Part shown: positions 62,956 to 64,000 of the stretch, piece by piece | How positions within the stretch are numbered: position 1 is the stretch's first letter | Layout of the letters: every line of letters begins with the position of its first letter | Source: Sulfurospirillum diekertiae | GTDB lineage: Bacteria > Campylobacterota > Campylobacteria > Campylobacterales > Sulfurospirillaceae | Length of the DNA stretch: 64,000 bases | Assembly (NCBI RefSeq): GCF_002162315.1 | Contig: NZ_CP021416.1 | Coordinates: 1,562,207-1,626,206 of the forward strand | Direction of reading: 5' to 3' | Program-made: the position numbers and the translations under genes | The notes under the pieces: model-generated | The model's input: the letters and a program-made list of their open reading frames with translations, nothing else | What the model was told of the DNA's origin: nothing | Database searches by the model: none

Positions 62956-63501
62956 TCATTCATTCAAAAATGCCTCTTTATTAAACAATTCACTCTCTTG
63001 CGCTATATTTTCTTTAGCGGTCAATGTTGTTGGTTCAATTTTAAAAACAGAAACAGCTTTTCCATCATGTGTGGAACGATACTTTTCGATCAAACTTCCT
63101 GATAATTGATGTTTGTAGTAATTGGGTGTGTATTTGTCAAGTAATTTTTGAAGAACTAAGGCTGATTCTTCAGCGTCCATTACTTTTTCTGCCTTACCAA
63201 AAATGACAACACTACGGTATGCTGTATCTGCATGACACGGAACGGGGTCAACTACGGTACCGTATTCATGAAAAAGAGTAAAACAAACAGAAGGCCTTTG
63301 AAGTAATAGACTCTCTTTTTTTCCACTTCCCATACCATGAAAATAGATAGCCCCTTTATGCCAAACATAATTGACAGGTATGGCATAAGGAAAATTCTCT
63401 TCATCAACCATCGCCACAATGCCTACGCGTGTCTCTTGCAAAAAGGATTCAATCATCGCTTCATCGGTACAGATTCTCTTGTTATAACGAATTGTGTGCA
63501 T
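62956..63501 (-). CDS. Pyridoxamine 5'-phosphate oxidase-fold flavin-binding protein (NimA-like)
   Basis: A 181-residue protein. The split-barrel flavin fold appears as LQETRVGIVAMVDEENFPYAIPVNYVWHKGAIYFHG and KKESLLLQRPSVCFTLF, then a conserved YRSVVIFGKAEKV. It resembles the 5-nitroimidazole reductase-like (NimA/YhbP) subgroup, which binds FMN or haem. Its role in a nif setting is unknown; redox protection or flavin handling are guesses. It lies between the nitrogenase-family gene and nifA on the same strand. A palindrome copy sits upstream at 63536. Confidence 0.85.
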   Translation of the reverse strand: MHTIRYNKRICTDEAMIESFLQETRVGIVAMVDEENFPYAIPVNYVWHKGAIYFHGMGSGKKESLLLQRPSVCFTLFHEYGTVVDPVPCHADTAYRSVVIFGKAEKVMDAEESALVLQKLLDKYTPNYYKHQLSGSLIEKYRSTHDGKAVSVFKIEPTTLTAKENIAQESELFNKEAFLNE

Positions 63502-63535
63502 ATTTTTTCCTCATTCATAATGAAGGGATTTTAGC

Positions 63536-63547
63536 TTTACATGTAAA
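63536..63547. repeat. Intergenic palindrome copy TTTACATGTAAA
   Basis: One exact 12-mer lies between the stop of the nitrogenase-family gene and the start of the PNPOx-fold gene, both read on the minus strand. Confidence 0.85.
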
Positions 63548-63568
63548 GAAAAAATCCCTCTTTTTTTT

Positions 63569-64000
<432 letters not shown>

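Overview
The window looks like chromosomal DNA of a free-living campylobacterotal (epsilonproteobacterial) bacterium. My best guess is Sulfurospirillum or a close relative. I infer this from the AT-rich composition, the very large FlgL, the AapJQMP transporter, class II DAHP synthase, NikMNQO, a flavocytochrome-c-type sulfide dehydrogenase locus, and a nif locus with NifA. No rRNA, CRISPR array or intact insertion sequence was seen.

Layout. Positions 1-6558 are the end of a decaying genomic island. It holds broken hsdM and YgjP (type I restriction locus) remnants, a first tyrosine recombinase with three small genes (one AlpA-like), a divergent repressor plus membrane-protein pair, and a P4-type integrase with an internal frameshift. 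The island abuts the 3' end of tRNA-Leu(CAA) at 6559-6643. Positions 6726-17562 are core genes: HU, flgL, ftsK (two frameshifts), acnB, slyD-like FKBP (one frameshift) and ppsA. Positions 17661-27836 hold a MipA/OmpV porin-like protein, an AraC regulator, an MFS transporter, tRNA-Pro(GGG), a B12-type radical SAM protein, DUF445, trmA, a chemoreceptor, a CoA-binding protein and threonine dehydratase. Positions 27863-31958 are the amino-acid ABC transporter aapJQMP. Positions 32212-45370 include DAHP synthase, a J-domain protein, DedA, an ABC ATPase, proA, a YpdA-like flavoprotein, a long coiled-coil protein with three 234-bp tandem repeats, and a tight operon trmN6-ykgJ-TPR lipoprotein-trpC-HIT-mnmH. 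Positions 45367-49400 are nikMNQO and pdxJ-pdxA. Positions 49461-52536 are the sulfide dehydrogenase-type flavoprotein, a lipid-anchored cytochrome c and a b561/dihaem fusion. Positions 52675-59882 are gppA, ilvBN, lpxD, a GltD-like protein and aspC. Positions 59969-64000 are the nif part: nifE, nifA, a flavin-binding PNPOx-fold protein and the C-terminal end of a NifK/NifN protein.

Three signals cut across the annotation. First, the palindrome TTACATGTAA (usually extended to TTTACATGTAAA) occurs 26 times by my hand count, in genes and between genes and on the island too. In genes it is nearly always read as Leu-His-Val-Lys. Between genes it tends to sit after stop codons, including a 28-bp perfect palindrome that contains both stop codons of a convergent pair. 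This looks like a highly iterated palindrome of unknown role. Second, seven reading-frame breaks in otherwise well-conserved genes are each repaired by removing a single base, and six of the seven lie in A/T runs of 7-9. Sequencing error, real hypermutability and slippage rescue cannot be separated here. Third, a perfect 11-bp inverted repeat with a 6-bp spacer stands just upstream of nifA; its architecture resembles a molybdate-responsive ModE operator.

All calls were made by eye from the sequence, without searches. Family assignments rest on motifs and remembered family patterns, and starts were chosen from Shine-Dalgarno sequences and overlaps.
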